Below are positions 7,151 through 7,674 of a stretch of DNA of 7,674 bases, piece after piece. Origin of the DNA: Giesbergeria sp. (GTDB taxonomy: Bacteria > Pseudomonadota > Gammaproteobacteria > Burkholderiales > Burkholderiaceae_C); assembly GCA_030690515.1 (NCBI GenBank), contig JAUYGP010000552.1, positions 1 to 7,674 on the forward strand. The letters run 5' to 3'. The translations under genes and the position numbers were made by a program. The stretch's first letter is position 1. Each line of letters begins with the position of its first letter. The notes beneath the pieces are model-generated. The model made no database searches. It had not been told where the DNA came from and saw only the letters and a program-made list of their open reading frames with translations.

Positions 7151-7506
7151 AATCGCTCGACCTGCGCAACAAAAGTTTGCGGATCGATGGGTTTTTCGAT
7201 GTAGCCGTCGCACCCGGCCGCCAGGCAGCGCTCGCGGTCACCCGCCATCGCGTAAGACGTGACCGCAACGATGGGAACGGATGCCGATCGCGGCTCAGCA
7301 CGCAAGGCACGCGCTACCGCGTAGCCGTCCATGCCCGGCAACTGGATATCCAGCAAAATCAGCGCCGGATCCACCGTGCGAGCCAGCTCCAAGCCGGAGG
7401 GGCCGTCTTCGGCCTGAAGCATTTTCCAGCCGCAGGCTTCCAGCAAAAAACTCGCCAGGTAACGGTTCTGCTCGTTGTCCTCAATCATCAAAATGCGTCG
7501 GTTCAT
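7132..7506 (-). CDS. Single-domain (CheY/DivK-like) response regulator
   Basis: A 124-residue stand-alone receiver domain with no output domain. Key residues: Glu9/Asp10 in MIEDNEQNRYL, phospho-acceptor Asp53 in LLDIQLPGMDGY, Thr83 in AVTSYA, and Lys105 in IEKPID, so it should be phosphorylated normally. Such proteins act through protein contacts or as phosphate shuttles and sinks. The ATG at 7506 overlaps the stop of the histidine kinase gene by 4 bases (ATGA) and has a GGAGAG Shine-Dalgarno 5 bases upstream. The stop shares one base with the next gene (TGATG). The context suggests the kinase phosphorylates this protein, and perhaps also the receiver of the downstream c-di-GMP protein. The partner and output are not known from sequence. 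Confidence 0.92.
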   Translation of the reverse strand: MNRRILMIEDNEQNRYLASFLLEACGWKMLQAEDGPSGLELARTVDPALILLDIQLPGMDGYAVARALRAEPRSASVPIVAVTSYAMAGDRERCLAAGCDGYIEKPIDPQTFVAQVERFIKEVP

Positions 7507-7674
7507 GCGGACTCTCCACGCTCTGGCGCTGTCAGGGGCAGGATAAAGCGGAAGGTGCTGCCCTGCCCCCAGGTACTGCGCGCCTCGACACGGCCGCCCA
7601 TCAAATCGGCCAGCCGCCGACAGATGGCCAAACCCAGACCCGTCCCCTCGTACTTGCGCGAAATCTCCGAGTCG
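7503..7674 (-). CDS. Sensor histidine kinase, C-terminal end of the ATP-binding domain (5' part lies right of the window)
   Basis: Only the last 56 codons are present. They read as the end of a HATPase_c (GHKL) domain: EGTGLGLAIC is the G2 box of the ATP lid, followed by RRLADLMGGRVEARS and GQGSTFRFILPL, the standard final strands of histidine kinases. The phospho-acceptor His, N-box and sensor domain lie outside the window, so the stimulus cannot be told. The sequence ends naturally after GESA, with no attached C-terminal receiver; separate receiver genes follow instead. The stop overlaps the start of the single-domain response regulator by 4 bases, so they form one operon. Confidence 0.9.
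   Translation of the reverse strand, partial: DSEISRKYEGTGLGLAICRRLADLMGGRVEARSTWGQGSTFRFILPLTAPERGESA
7512..7517 (-). promoter_or_regulatory. Shine-Dalgarno of the single-domain response regulator
   Basis: GGAGAG on the - strand lies 5 bases before ATG 7506, inside the end of the histidine kinase gene. It supports this ATG over the later Met7. Confidence 0.65.

Noticed and set aside
5465..7204. Open frame of 579 codons on the + strand across the REC-GAF-PAS-GGDEF-EAL gene
   Set aside because: It mirrors the real gene on the other strand, has no known motif and is rich in His/Gln/Arg/Ala. It is a shadow frame, as is the one at 4397-5410.
7133..7213. Longer N-terminus for the c-di-GMP protein, starting at 7213
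   Set aside because: The extra 27 residues would lie inside the preceding receiver gene in another frame and do not resemble a receiver N-terminus. ATG 7132 has a near-perfect Shine-Dalgarno.

Overview
The window comes from a GC-rich proteobacterium. Dense operons, overlapping ORFs and hydrogenase subunits resembling the Cupriavidus necator soluble hydrogenase suggest a betaproteobacterium, perhaps Burkholderiales/Comamonadaceae. That placement is inferred from protein character, not from a search.

Left half (1-4374, + strand): most of an operon for a cytoplasmic NAD-reducing [NiFe] hydrogenase (group 3d), in the order hoxF (3' part only), hoxU, hoxY, hoxH, hoxW. HoxF and HoxU form the NAD(H)/FMN and Fe-S diaphorase. 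HoxY and HoxH form the hydrogenase module with the [NiFe] site. HoxW is the endopeptidase that trims the C-terminus of HoxH after nickel insertion. Electrons from H2 would run HoxH > HoxY > HoxU > HoxF > NAD+. All cluster and metal ligands that can be checked are present. Adjacent genes overlap by 1-14 bases, so translation is probably coupled. No hoxI or hyp gene follows hoxW.

Right half (4382-7674, - strand): a convergent three-gene signalling operon, read right to left. It holds the end of a sensor histidine kinase, a single-domain CheY-like response regulator, and a 916-residue REC-GAF-PAS-GGDEF-EAL protein for cyclic-di-GMP turnover. These genes overlap by 4 and 1 bases. The EAL domain looks catalytically complete; the GGDEF motif is the variant GGDDF with an intact inhibitory RxxD site. 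The start codon and half of the Shine-Dalgarno of the large gene lie in a perfect 8-bp inverted repeat.

The two operons meet tail to tail with only 7 bases between stop codons and no visible intrinsic terminator. No RNA gene, insertion sequence, CRISPR array or transposon-like repeat was seen. There is no gene-free stretch longer than 7 bases, and no promoter is visible because both operons begin outside the window. I see known families throughout. The most unusual points are the start-site hairpin, the one-kinase/two-receiver layout, the GGDDF variant and the long HoxH C-terminal tail.
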